Assembly: GCA_039881045.1 (NCBI GenBank)
Contig: JAYWVB010000008.1
Location: 434,001 to 498,000 of the forward strand
Direction: 5' to 3'
Source: Chaetomium olivaceum
Taxonomy: Eukaryota > Ascomycota > Sordariomycetes > Sordariales > Chaetomiaceae
Length of the DNA: 64,000 nucleotides
Shown: positions 11,301 through 24,534 of the stretch, piece by piece
Layout: every line of letters starts with the position of its first letter
Position numbering within the stretch: the stretch's first letter is position 1
Program-made: the position numbers and the translations under genes
Notes under the pieces: model-generated
Told to the model about the DNA's origin: nothing
The model's database searches: none
The model's input: the letters and a program-made list of their open reading frames with translations, nothing else

Positions 11301-14300
11301 AACGCAACTACATCAGCCACTCTGTCTTGAAGCTGCGGTCGGACGTCTCTGCCGAGAGGCTGAAGGAAGCTGTCGAGGGGGTCATCTTCGAACATGCCAT
11401 CTATCGCGCCGCAATCCTCCCATGTGAGGATCCTCTATCACCTTTTGCCCAGGCGATCTTGACGCCTGAAGCATGGTGTCAATTCGTGAACGACGAGAGC
11501 CGGGTTGTGCAGAGGAAAGCAAGTGCCTGTCAACTCGCTGGTGATGTAAAACCATGGGTCGACTTGGCCGAGGAGAACATTTCTCTCGATTCGCAGAAGC
11601 TGTACCACATACAGATTATTGAACCAGACTCTGATTCCAGACCCGAGGCCGTGGGTACCGGGCTTCTAGTTCTCAGCATCGCTCACTGCATCTGCGATGG
11701 TGCGTCAGTCGATGCGCTCATGAGCGACATAACTAGGCGGTATGCCGGCCTGGAACCCCTCCAACAACAGGGCATTTATGACGCGGTGTTTGAGTGGGCC
11801 TCGAACCTGGACCCTGAGATCGACAACCGCTGGCGAGAGTCGCTAAAAGGTTGGGAGACTGAGACCTTTGGTTCCTTGAGCGGTGATAACGTCAACTCAT
11901 CTATCGCTGACACAGACCGCCGACATTGGATGGTCGAATACGCGAGTGAACTACCGTGGCAGGTCTTAGAAGTCAAGAGTAGGGCACTAGGCGCGTCCCC
12001 CTTGTCAATTCTGCAGGCGTGTTGGTCCCTCCTCCTGAACCTGTTCTCCGAGTCAGACACGGGAGATGTTGTCTTTGGAAGCATCATCTCGGGCCATCAT
12101 CTGTCTACGCAAGCACCCACCTTCTCAGTGGTACCCTGTCGGGTGGCCCTGCCCGAAGCCCAAACCATTAGCGAGCTTGTCGATAGTCTTGCAACACACT
12201 CAAGATTTGCTCAGAGCCACCGGCACACTTCATTTGGCATTTTCAAGACACGGCCATACAACACTGCGTTGGCCCTGCAGGCCTACGCTCCGGCGGACAT
12301 CACGCTCCAAGACGGGCTTTCGGAGACTGTCCCTGTTCTCTGGACCGAAATCCAGAATGCGGCCATACGTTACGATTTCCCAGTTTTTGTCGAGATCTTT
12401 CCGACAAACCCGCATTCCTCAAACCGTAATGAGCACACCGACAATATGACGTTCAAGCTCACGTATAGCGAAGACACCCTCTCCGAGTCGTCGGCAACCT
12501 GCATCATCAAACAGCTTGCAGTACTAGTCGAAGTTATGCTTGATTCACCTCCGGAAAACCTCGTTCAGGGGTTACCGGCACGTCTGCCTATGAACTTGTT
12601 GTCTGCGGAAGGGACAATTCCGGTTCCGGCTGAACACAAACAAGAGGCTGATCAAAAGAGCCCCGACCGAGCTGAGCTCCTACACTCCCAGTTCGAAGAC
12701 CAGGCCGCCTCGACCCCTGACCTTCTGGCCTTGAGCTTTTACACGTCGCTAGACTCACCTCCCATGGAGTTGAGCTATGCAGAACTTGATTCTAGGGCCA
12801 ATGGCTTAGCAAACATCTTACGCGAGGAGAACGTCGAGGTCATCCCGATCTGCCTGCAGCGGAGCGTTGAGCTTTACGTTGCCGTACTGGCTATCTTGAA
12901 AGCGGGTTCGGCTTGGTGTCCGATAGACGAGACGTCACCAGTGCAGAGACGGACCTCCCTCATTTCCAGGACGCAGAGCAAAGTGTTGCTCACAACTACG
13001 GAGTCGTTGCACCTGGTCGAGCCCTGCCTTGCCCACCAGAGCCTGGAAGGTGTGCGGGTCATTCTTCTTGACAAATACGCAGATCAGAAGTCGTCAGTGA
13101 GGGCTTCTCCCCGCGATGGCATTTTATCTTCTTCCCGAAGTCTCAGCGGGCGGGATCTGGCATACCTGCTCTGGACCTCGGGCACCACCGGTGAGCCAAA
13201 GGGGGTCATGATCCAACACAGCGCCGCGGCACAAGCCATGCGTGACCTTCAGATCCGAGTTGAGCACGACGAGAAAGCCGGGCAGGTCCGAACTCTGCAG
13301 CTATCAGCATACAGCTTTGACGTCTTTGTTCAAGACCTCTTCTACACTTGGGGAATTGCCGGGAGCGTGATCAGCGGCACGAGAGAACTTGTCTTGGGTA
13401 CTTTTGTCGAGTTTATCTGGAAGTCCTCCCTACACATGCCCATCTCACACCGTCCTTCGGCGCGAGTATCCATGTTGACGAACTCAAGGGGTCGACTCTG
13501 CAGTATGTGACTTTCATCGGCGAGAAGTTGACAGAAAGCGTCGCCGAAGCCTGGGCGGCGCCTGAAATTACCACCCGCGCGTACAACACATACGGACCGG
13601 CTGAGAATGCGGTCGTGTCGACAATGCGTCGCTTTTACGGCAAGAGCAGGGACCGGGCCAAGGCTGCCAATGTGGGCTTCCCCCTGGGTCCTTGCACCGC
13701 TTACGTTGTCCGCGAAGTCGAGGTAACACACACCAAACAGAAGCGCTGGGAACTCGTCCCGCGGTATGGAATTGGCGAGTTAGCCTTGGGTGGCGCGCAA
13801 GTAGCCAAAGGGTATCTCAGTAACGAGGCAAAGACGGCCAAATCCTTCATTCAGGGCGTCCCCGGCATTACTGAACGTATCTACCTGACGGGGGATGTGG
13901 CGCGTCTCAACGACCACGGCTTCGAGTTCCTCGGCCGGAACGACGACTTGGTCAAGATCACCGGCATCCGAATTGAGCTGAGTGAGATCAGCGCGGCTTG
14001 TGCAAGCCTCAAAGACGAGAACGCGGCCGTCGAGCACGTGGAAACGCTACACCTTCCCCGCCCAGGGGCTACCACGGAGAGCAACAGCAAGGTTATTGTC
14101 ACCTTTGTCTCTGTCAAGAAGAGCATCGCCGATGCGGGAAAGATAAGGGCACAGGTGTTCCAGAGGGCTAGGGACCTGCTACCTACGTACATGGTTCCTG
14201 GACACGTCGTTGTTCTGGAAACGACGATGCCCAGGACCGCGTCGAATAAAGTTGACCGCAAAGCCCTGCAGGGGATTTACCAGGCGTCGGATCTGAATAT

Positions 14301-17300
14301 CCTGGCTGGAAGAGAGGGCGGCAGCTCCGAGCAGTCCACCTGTGACGGCAATCAAACGAAACTGAAGTGGGCAGAGGAACAGCTTTCTGTGCTTCACATC
14401 ATCGCCGACGAGTTCAAGGTGGCAGCCGAGCCCCTGTCTCCGGAAGATAGCTTGGCTGGTCTTGGCTTTAGCTCTCTGCAGGTCACTAAGCTAGCGTGGT
14501 CACTGAAGCGGCGACTAAAGTGCTCGGTCGGGGTTCTCGCCCTCATGCGGTGCCAGTCTCTGGGTGAGCTGGTCGATGTCGTCGTCAGCAAGCTGCCCGG
14601 TCCAAAGACCGCACACCCACCCGCCAATGGCACGGTATTGTCAGAACCAGAACCGGCTGCGGAGACAACATGGCTAGCATCCATCAGAGATTCCCTCACC
14701 AAGAAGGCGCGCGGCGAGATGAGACCGCACGATACACTGTACGTAGTGCCCACGACTCCGATCCAGGAATCACTCATCGCGGAGACAATGCTCGAGCCCC
14801 GTGCGTACTGGGCGCACCGCGTCTTCGACTTGAGCCACTTAGGCAACATCGATGGCCAACGTTTAAATGAGGCCTGGACCGAGGCTGCCAGGAGATTTGA
14901 CATACTTCGCACCACCTTCATTCCCCTAACACAGCTCGATGTGGACCGCACTGAGAAGCATGGCAGCAATGCCGTCGCATGGGCGCGGCAGCAAGGAATC
15001 CGGTCTACCATTCTTCAGCTGGTCCGCAGTGAGCCAACGGTCCGTTGGGCTTGGTTAACATCCAATGACGAAGATCACGATCTGGCTAGGTTAGCCGAGA
15101 AGCTGCAAATGGAACTGGCACCGACAACAACAATCAGGTCACCTTGGGCCGTGACGTTTGACGAGCCGCATAGTAGGGTGATGCTGAGCATGCATCACGC
15201 GCTGTATGACAGTGTCTCGTCGGAAATCCTCCTCGACACAGTTGCCAAGCTCTACCAGGGGCAAATTATGGATTCCCATGACAATGACGGGGTGGTGTCT
15301 CTTGCAAAGGGCATGGAACTGGGTCTGTTACCCACCGCTTCCCAGAGAGACGAGGCCGCCTCCTTATGGGACAGTCGTCTAGCGAGCGCGAGGGAAGCAG
15401 CGGGCTCCCTAAACGCCCCATTCCCCGACCTGACTCAATCCCGACAAAAGCAGCCGCGGAGAATTCTCCTGTCAAGGAAGTCGATTCCTCCTTTCCTCCT
15501 AACACCCCGGTCTGCGGCCGCACCAAAGTCCCCCAATATTCCAACGCTATTCCAGTCCGCGTTCGGGTGCGTTCTAGCGTCGTACCTGGAGCTCAAGGCC
15601 GTCGTACTGGGACAAACCGTCTCACAGCGGATTTTGCACCCGGACCTCGCCCGGGTCATGGGACCGGCTATGGCCACCCTTCCCGTACTTGTTCGTGCTG
15701 ATGCTCTTTCGGCTGAGGAGCTCTGGAGTAACATGGCCCGCGACTCCTCCAGCCTCTCCCAAACCATGCACAACCTGCATCCCGTGGATATCAAGAGAAC
15801 CCTCAACCAGGGAGCGAAAGCCAGCAACGCCCCCTTTCCCGGCTTCTTTGTCTACCACCCGGCCTCGGGGGGTGTTGATGACCAAGACAATATTGCCCAG
15901 CAGATGTTTCGGGGAGAAGAGCAGGCGCTGTCGCTTAACGTGGAGCATCCCTTGGCCTTGAATATCTTCGAGCTCGATGGTACGATGGAGCTCACCGGTG
16001 ATGGGAGCCGCATCTCTCAGGCGCAGTTGGACTTGATGCTGGACCAAATAATCGAACAGGCCAGAGCCATGCTCGAGTCACCGCAGCTGCCTCTTCACCT
16101 CCTTTTAAACAAAATGGACCGTAGTCTTGTCTCCATCAGCGGCACGGCTGGTACACATGAAGAGGCTCGCACATTCGACCCAACTGAGCAAGTATCTCGC
16201 CATGCATCAGAGCATTCCGAGTGGATTGCGGTTGAGGAACTGACTGTCCAACCATCGGATGGGAACGACAGCAATGAAATAATCACCAAGACGATTACAT
16301 ACGCCCAGCTCGACAGGCTGGCCAATGTCATAGCCTCGAGTCTGGCATCGCACGAGGCTTATCTCCAAGCAGATGATGTTGTTGCCATGTATCTGAGCAG
16401 AGACATCAAGTCCCTCGCAACAACGCTGGCCATCTTCCGGGCTGGCTACGTGTATCTCCCCGTGGACGAGGACCTGCCCTCAGCTCGGAAACAACTCTTG
16501 ATCCGCGACGCCAAGGCAAAGCTCATCATCACCACACGGGAGCTCGCTGGAGACCTGGACTTGAACCTCGACACTGACCCGCCGGCTTTGTTCATTCCAG
16601 ACGGGGACAATGCTATCGATGTGATGATGTCTTGGCCTCTCTCTCATCACCAAGGGCAAGCCGAAACCGGCCACGGTGGCTATCTTCTTTACACATCCGG
16701 TTCAACGGGCCGTCCCAAGGGCGTACGGGTGTCCAACAGCAACCTCTGCCACTTCATCACCGCCTTTAGCGCCCGCCTAATCGAGGCCTCGCCCGCCACG
16801 GCCGCGCTAGGCGGCACCGGAAAGTACCTCAACCTCACCTCTCGCGCCTTTGACCCCCACCTCACGCAGATGTTCGTACCCTGGCACCTGGGTTACCGCG
16901 TCGTCATTAGCCGTGACCGCACGGCCGTACTCGGCAGTCTACAACAAGTCATCAACGAGCTGGGCATCACACATTTCGGGTCTGTGCCTTCTGTGCTGAC
17001 ACAACTGGGCCTGCGGCCGGAAGATATGCCCTCCGTCAGGGCGGTGACTACGGGGGGGAGAAGGCGTCGAGCGAGTTGTTGGATATGTGGACGAAAGGGG
17101 GGTGATCGGGTTGTTAGCCAAGACGGACAACAACAAGACCATTCAGGGGCTGTTCTCTTCAACTTCTACGGACCGACCGAAGTGACCATCGGCTGTCTAG
17201 GGCATCCCGTAAACGCCCACTCCAATGCCCGCAACCTCGGTTTACCGCTTCAGGGTCTCGAGGCTTTGTTGCTGTGCCCCAGCACTGGTGATGAACAAGT

Positions 17301-20300
17301 CGTTGCCAGGAGAGGACAGCCGGGCGAACTCTGCATCGCCGGCCCTCAAGTGTCCATGGGCTATCTGGACAGGCCAACCGAGAACGCCAAGAGCTTTCAG
17401 ACTACCATGTTGCTGGGAGATGGCCTAAAGAGAATGTACAGAACGGGCGACATCATGAGGATGATGCACGACGGCACCCTCGAGTTCCTGGGTAGGGCGG
17501 ACCAGCAAGCCAAGATCCGGGGCCAGCGACTCGAGCTCGATGAGGTAGTACATTTTCTGAAGGAAGCTGCGGCGGGTGATGGCGTCGCTGACCTGGACTT
17601 TGCCGCCGCCGTCATTTCTAGTGGTGATGGCGAGTCGAATCACCAGCAGCAGCAGCTCTTTGGCTTCATGGCCGGTAAGGCGAGGAATCCTCCAAAGATC
17701 ACAACCAACACCGAGGTTGAGTTGCTCCAAGATCCAGGCCAGGCGTGGATGACACTGCTGGGAAGGATCGAACAGAAGTGCGAGACTGGGCTCCCGGCTT
17801 TCATGGTGCCCACCATGCTATCGGTCTCGAGAATCCCCTATCTAGCCGCGTCGTCTGGGAAGGTCGATACCAAGCTCCTAGCCAAGCTTGCAAATGACTT
17901 CTTCGCTTCCCAAAAGGCCCAACAAGGTCCGGTAGATTCTGCATCCACGACCAGTTTGGGACATATTCTGGATGCCGGGGAGTCGGCAATCGTCACGGCC
18001 GTCGAGGAGGCCGTGGGGACCAAAATAGACTCTGCAACAGCAACAAGCAGCATTCACCGGCTGGGAATCGACAGTCTCTCGGCTGTTCATCTGGTGTCGC
18101 TGTTGAGAAGACGAGGCTTCTCCAAGATCAAGATGGTAGACATCCTATCCTCCTCGTCCACAGTACGGTCCTTAGCTCGATTGGCCGACCGGCACTTGAA
18201 CGGCAGCGCCCCGGCAAACAGCACGTCTACATCCAATTCGCCGGATCAACAGGTGCCACAGTTGGTACGACGGGAGGTCGGAGCGTTCAGTGCGACGGAT
18301 CTCGGCCCACTTCCCGCCGATCTCAACGACTCGGAAATTGAAGCTGTCTTGCCATGCCTGCCTCTACAATCTGCCCTCGTCGCTCGGTCCTTGTTGTGGT
18401 GGCTCAGGACAAAGAGTACTGGTGACGGTGACGAGGACGGAGCACCAGTTGATGTTCCGTATGTGGCGCAATTCCACTACCGTCTTTCTCGCGGCACTGA
18501 TGTCGGCAGATGGAAGAAGGCGGCTGAGGCAGTTGTCGCATCCGAGGCCATGTTGAGGACGTGTTTTGTTCAGCGAGAGCATGATGGCCAAATCTTCCAA
18601 GTCGTCCTCCAGCACCCTCCTCTCTCTCCATTTGACTGCGAAGAGGATGCGGCAGGGATAGTGGCCAAGATGAGCACACGGCCGCCGGTCCGGCTTCATA
18701 TTCAGGACACGGCCGCTCCTGGCGAGACTGTCATTTCATTGTGGATACACCATGCGTTGTTTGATGGTGTTGCTATCGATCTGCTCAGAAAGAGGTTGGA
18801 GCTGGCGTACGACGGACGGGACCTAGTTGATGTTTCTGTCAACAAAAGTCTCGGCGTGCTGACGGACGTCACTGGTTGCTGTTACCTCTCGGGTGCGCAA
18901 TTGGAATCCACACGACGTTCGTGGCAGACGCGGTTGCACGGTGTGCGGCAGTGCCGTGTTGGAACGGAAAATGGCAACAGCAAGGGCACCATGGTCCGTT
19001 CGACTTGCTGTCTTGACTACACCAGCTCCGACCTCAAAGCCAAGCTGCGGGCTCCGTCTCAACACTCAGAACACCCTGGCGTGCCAATGTCGGTCTCTAC
19101 TGCTTTCCAACTAGCGACCGCCCTCTGTCTGGCCCAACTCACTGGACAAACATCAGTTGTCTATGGCTTTGTCATGTCACTCCGACCTCTTCTAGCCCCC
19201 GCCGTTGACGGTGCGGAGGAATTCATCGGGCCATGTCTTAACACCCTTGTCCAAACACTCAGATTCCAAGGCGCGGATGAGACGCTCCCTGATGTTGCCC
19301 AACGAGCCCATGAAGCCCACACCGCTGCCTGCCAGGGAGCACTGCCGTTTGCCAGCGTGGAGCAGGTCCAACGCTGGGCTGGCTCTGAAGACAGGCTATT
19401 TGACAGCCTGCTGAGCATCAACCTCATTCCTGTTGATGATAATGCGGAGAACGGAAGCGGCGAGCCGGCTCCTGGCCGAATGAGTGCCCTCCGTACCCAG
19501 AGCAAGAGCGACATGGCCTTGGCCATTGACGTTGACTTGCACACGGATGGCAAGATCGTCTTGACGCTTTCATCAGCCGGTGCCCTGACCAAGTCCCAAC
19601 TGGATGATGTGGGCCGGTTGTTTGGGGAGGTCGTGTACAGTTCTGCCGACGAGAACGTACGAGTCGATCGTTTCTTGCCGGCGCACCAATGGGATGCTAC
19701 AGAGGACGCTGCCGTTACCAATGGATATCATGCCTCGAACCATGTTGCGACAGAATCGGGTTTGGCAGATGAGGGATATCAACAGGCTCTGGCAGGCGTA
19801 CGGACAGCCATCTCCCGCCTACTCCGTCTAAAGCCGTCGGACATACCAGACGATGCGAAGGCAACCTCACTGTACCAACTGGGCCTCGATTCAATCACTG
19901 TCATACCATTCGTCAAGCTCATCAACAAGTTGGAAAATATCTGGCTCGCCCCGGACGCAGTCATCAAAGCTCGAACGATCCAAGGTACCGCAAGATTGGT
20001 TCAGGAGATGAAGACCAAACGCCTCACCAGAACCAACGGCAACACAAGAGAAGATTCCACCAGCACTAGAAATAACAAAACCGCCAACGGCATGAGCGAC
20101 GAAGACATCTACGACGTGACCCTGCAACGGCTAGCCAAGGACCTCTTGTTCGCCGCGACCCCACTCCAAGAGAGCATGCTGAGCGCCTCGCTGGCCATCG
20201 CAGACAAGGCCTACACTTACGTGCACACCATCCAACTGTCCGAATCTGCCCTTACAGCCGACACCCCGACTCTCAACAAGTTCTTCGCTGCCATCAGGGA

Positions 20301-23250
20301 CACGGTCCAGGACTGTGAGATCTTGAGGACACGCTTCATCTTTACTCAGGACGACGAGGCGCCATGGGTGGGTGTTGTGTCCCCCGCTGAGCAGAGCGAT
20401 CTTGTCAGTTGGGAGGTGGTGAATTCGGGACCTCCTGGAAGGGTGCAGCTGAGGATCCATCATGCGCTGTATGATGCGACTTCTATCCGGGCTGTGTGGC
20501 GCATCCTGGGTGAGAACTACGCTAGACATCTTCAAGACCATGCCAACAACATCGGTAGCCGGGAGACTGTGCGCTATCACCCATTCAGGTCGTTTGCAAG
20601 GACGGTAGCCCTAGCACAGAGGGCTTCGGTGGCGTTCTGGGCCAACCTGCTTCAGGACTATAGCTACACACCACTCGACCTCCCTGACAACTCCCTCCAG
20701 GCATCTTCCTCCTTCTGCTTCACGTTTAACGAACAAGACCTGTTGCTTCTGCAAGCGAGATGCAGGTCCCTCAATGTAACGACTAAAGCAGCGCTTCAGC
20801 TGTCCTGGGTGAAGGTACTCTGCGAGTCTCTTTACGGCCAAGCAGATGTCGTTTACGGCGAGGTCGTCTCGACTGATGGCGGGTCAGGCGCCAACGGCGA
20901 TGTTGCCGTTGTTGGTCCTACCATCAACACAGTGCCCATGCGGGTGAAGTTGGCGGACGACCGGGGGGTCGTCATCAACGCCAAAGAAGCTCTGGCCCGG
21001 GTTCAGGAGCTGAGCGACGACGCAAGGGGCGCGGTCGCGATGGGGTCGTTGAGGAAGATCCAAGCGCTGTGGAGATCGTCGAATCAGGACCAGGAACATC
21101 TCCCTGTGGTTCTTTTCCAAAGTCTGTTTGTGTTTGATGGCGTTGTTACCTCGGCAATCACAGATGATGGCGACGCCCCAGCTCTATCGCTTTTCAAGAC
21201 TGGTACCCAGGGTCAAACCCAAAGCGGAGAGGAACAGTCCAACGATGGACCGGCGTATGATGATACCCCTATGATCGTCAGCTTTCACATCAAGAACAAC
21301 GCCCTCCACGGCAAGCTGAGAGCCAAAATGACCAAAGAGGACGTGGAAACCTTAGGCAGTCGACTGGAAGCAGCATTGAGATGGGTCCTCTCTAGTGAAG
21401 TATCAGATCCGGTACTTGACAGCAGTCAGATGGACACGGTGGGAAAGGGGAACGTGGCGGTGAAAAGGAAAGCCGCGGACAACACAATGACAAGTGGTCA
21501 TTCCGAGAAAAATGGCTCAAATCCAATGGCTGATGCTGTTTTGGACCTGACCAAAACAGTACTCGGCACAAGGTGGAGAGGCAAAGAAATCGGCTACAAG
21601 ACGAAGTTGGTCAACGTGGGCCTCGACTCAATCTTGGCCATTCGGCTGTCAATGCTGTTGAAGAAACAGATGGGTATAACCGCGAGCGTCTTTGACATCA
21701 GCAACGGCGCCAGCATTCATGACATTGTCAAGAAGGCCACCTTGACTCGGGAAGTCGTGGCGCAGAAACCAAGAGAGCAGCTGGTTGCCCAAGATGAAGA
21801 AGAGCTGAAGGAGTCAGTAGCCAATAAACTCGGGCTGCCAAAAGACCAAATCAAGTCTGTCCTTCCAGTCTTGCCGGGCCAGCGCACACACTTGGAGCAA
21901 TGGTTGCACAGCGGGAAGAGGTTCTTTGAGCCTCCGTGGGTGTACCGAGTGGTTGACGGTTCTCTCGACGCGCAGAAAGTGGCGAGCTGCTGGGCTGAGC
22001 TCTGCCGAGTTCACGGTGTTCTCCGGACAACGTTCGTATGGGCAGACAAAGCAACAGGGGTGGTTCAAGTCACCTTGGGCGAGCAATGGACGGGGAAACA
22101 GAGAGTACCTGTGCTCCAAGACTTGTCAAAGCCCATTCAAGCCGTAATCGACGAGCGCGTTGAAGAGGGAAACAGAAGGCCATCTGACTTAAAGGTTCCC
22201 CCGGCGAGCCTTTCGTTTCTGGAAGCTCAGGACGGGCAGGCAGTCGTGCTCCGAGTCCATCACGCGCTGTACGACGCTTGGAGTATCAAGATGATTGTGA
22301 AGGACCTCAATGAGCTCCTGGCCTTTGGCAAGATCTTGGAAACTCGCGCCCCATTCGAACAGGTTGTCCAACAAATCGGAGGTTTCAGGCAGCCTGATGC
22401 CGAGGGCTGGTATTGGAAACAGCATCTGTCACACGCCCAAGATACAGTCCTGTACGGGACAGCTGGAACTGAGAGCGACGAATCGACATCCAAAAATGAC
22501 GAGTCTCCGCTCGGCTCCCACTTTAAAGCCAGCTATTCTACGGTCGTCTCACAAAGCACCATCAGCACACTCAGGCAAACCTGGAGCAGTCCACGCATCT
22601 CTGCCGCCATCGTCCTTGCCTATGCAAGGACGCTAGAACACTTCACGAAGCGCTCCCGGCCCACATTCGGCCTAAACCATGCTTCACGCTCACTTTCGTC
22701 GGTGGATGGGGCGCAGACTCTCGACTTGACCGCAGTGACTGTGCCGACTCTGACAGTGACGCCATTTTGCATAGACCTGGGTAACAGCAATCAAGGCGCC
22801 AGGTCTTCTTCAGTGGAGGAGCGGGAGCATCTCCTGGATTATGTGCAAGACCATCTGGCACAGCTCAGCAAATTCGCGCAGTCAGACGGCTGGCAAAGGT
22901 ATCGTCCCAGGTTTAATTCCTACCTCAACATTGTCAACTTCGAAGACAAGACCACAGCCCTCGAGAATGGAGATGTCAAGACCGCACATGCAGCAAAAGT
23001 GGTGCTCCGCAGGCATAGGCTCGGGGAACCTCTTGCTTCGGATTACTTCACTGTCACCAAACCATCGTCATCCACCGCCTCTACCATTGAAGCACTCGAG
23101 ACGGGGCACTTGTGTCCACATCAGTTATTCTTCAATGTCATCGTCCGTCAGGGGCAAGATGTTAGTGTGGCAGTGAGTGGCGATGAGGGGCTATGCGGGG
23201 GGGTCTTGCAATGGCCACAACGTTGGTTTCATTTTTCAGATGTGAATTAA
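8361..23250 (+). CDS. sidC: Ferrichrome-type siderophore peptide synthetase (SidC-like NRPS)
   Basis: A giant NRPS of about 4940 aa for a ferrichrome-type hydroxamate siderophore. Exon 1 is 8361-8762 (ATG in context CACCATGAAC), intron 8763-8833, exon 2 8834-23250. Domain order, with approximate positions of core motifs, is A1 (YTSGTTGLPKG 9620), T1 (GMDSL 10950), C1 (AHCICDG 11680), A2 (WTSGTTGEPKG 13170), T2 (GFSSL 14470), C2 (HHALYDS 15193), A3 (YTSGSTGRPKG 16690), T3 (GIDSL 18065), C3 (HHALFDG 18748), T4 (GLDSI 19883), C4 (HHALYDA 20458), T5 (GLDSI 21622), C5 (HHALYDA 22259). Three adenylation domains followed by terminal T-C-T-C are the known layout of SidC-type synthetases, which reuse modules for three acyl-hydroxyornithines. 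All A domains keep the amino-group-binding Asp (TFDI, SFDV, AFDP). Frame breaks occur at about 9499, 9787 and 13429, and a frame-neutral scrambled patch at 17052-17149 (see findings). The SidC assignment is by architecture; a SidN/NPS1-type paralogue is possible. Confidence 0.9.
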
Positions 23251-23382
23251 ATAAAATAGTAGAGTGCGCATGTACAAACTAGGAAGTTGCCTGGTAGGTA
23301 TCCATCATTCGAGGTACATAGGGGACGGTCACCATGAATGAAAAACGGCAGGGACTGGCACGGAAAGATAATTGGAGATGCG

Positions 23383-23451
23383 TTTTCTTTTTCCTCTTTT
23401 ATTCTTTTTTTTTCTTTTTTCCTTTTTCTTTTTCTTTTTCTTTTTTTTTTG
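23383..23451. repeat. Polypyrimidine (T-rich, C-interrupted) low-complexity tract
   Basis: About 70 nt consist almost only of T with regularly spaced C, in TTTTTC-like units. It lies 130 nt after the NRPS stop codon. Confidence 0.8.
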
Positions 23452-24488
23452 GAACTTCTGTTCGTATTTTTCCTCGATGGGTAATGAGTCGATATTCTTA
23501 ACTTTATTTTCATTTTTTGACAGATGGGTAAATAGAGAGGTGCTATTCAGCGTTAAAAGTGCCTACGTCAATTGTTTGTTGGAACTCTTCCCGATTTCCA
23601 GCGTGTTGGGCGCTATATCGGACTGGAGCTGTGGCGGTTGCGGCGTTTGACGCTGTTTCGAGCGCATTTGCAGTGTATTTAATTGACTGGGAGCCAGACT
23701 TTTTGCGTTAGACTTGTTTGCCTTGTTTGACGAAATATACGTTGTGAGGCGCCAGCGAGGGAAAGGGAACCAAAAAACAAGATGAGGTGGACTTTGCCCC
23801 GTCGCCACCAGTCTCAAGTCCTGCTCATTTTGCTTCACCGACTATGTCTACAATGTCGAGCGGCGCCCCCTCGACAGCTCTGGCCCGAAAGGCTGGGTCA
23901 TCAGTCTGACAAAATGGCACCGGCTAAGCCGCTGTAGGCAACCCAATGACATCGTGTGGGCCAGCTGCGAGAAACGTTCGCGGAGCGTGCACAGAAAGAA
24001 CGACGCTGGCGAGGTTTATCGCACTTGGATGAAGTACGACGATGGAAGCATAGAGTATACTAACGGGGAGGGCCTCATCGCGTCGTTCCATGACTGTCCC
24101 TTGATCAATGAACGGGGCATGATTACAGGACCAGCCGTACTCCGTGACCCAGCCCAAGCTTGGTTCTCATATCGTTTAAGGTACGAGGTTGCCTCTAGGA
24201 GTAGGACGCGACCTGCCTTTCCGGAATTCACCTAGGTACCTAACCGACTCGTAGTAACAAAAGCAGGTATCATTGTGTAAATTGACAAGATGATCAGAAA
24301 TAATGTATGTGCATGTCGATAAAATCCGCGCTTTGCACAAAACCCGCCCTCCCGCTTGCCGTTATGCAAATACAACCTGTGCCTCCAGGCTGTCATCCTA
24401 AATCATCCTAAAACTAAAACCGCAACCCTTCAAATGACGCCCCCGACATCCCTCCACTCTCCCATGGCGGCGCTGCCCCATCCTCGCA

Positions 24489-24503
24489 CCCCCCCCCCCC
24501 CCC
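24489..24503. repeat. C15 homopolymer
   Basis: A run of fifteen C. Its length in the consensus is probably unreliable, given the homopolymer problems elsewhere in the window. Confidence 0.8.
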
Positions 24504-24534
24504 GGCTCCTCGTATCCCCAACTACCCCGGAAAA

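Larger units (their letters stand above)
23251..24534. other. Intergenic region after the NRPS
   Basis: Contains the NRPS 3' end (AATAAA-like AAATAAAATAG right after the stop), a polypyrimidine tract and a C15 run. The open frames here are short and not protein-like, so no gene is called. Confidence 0.5.

Noticed and set aside
13381..13432. An intron at the third NRPS frame break
   Set aside because: Possible GT-AG pairs are under 40 nt and would delete conserved A-domain residues.
23247..23650. Lys/Arg-rich or Phe-rich frames over the polypyrimidine tract
   Set aside because: They only translate the low-complexity T/C run.
23954..24235. Possible 93-aa protein downstream of the NRPS
   Set aside because: No motif, and equally good frames exist on the other strand. 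Left as intergenic.
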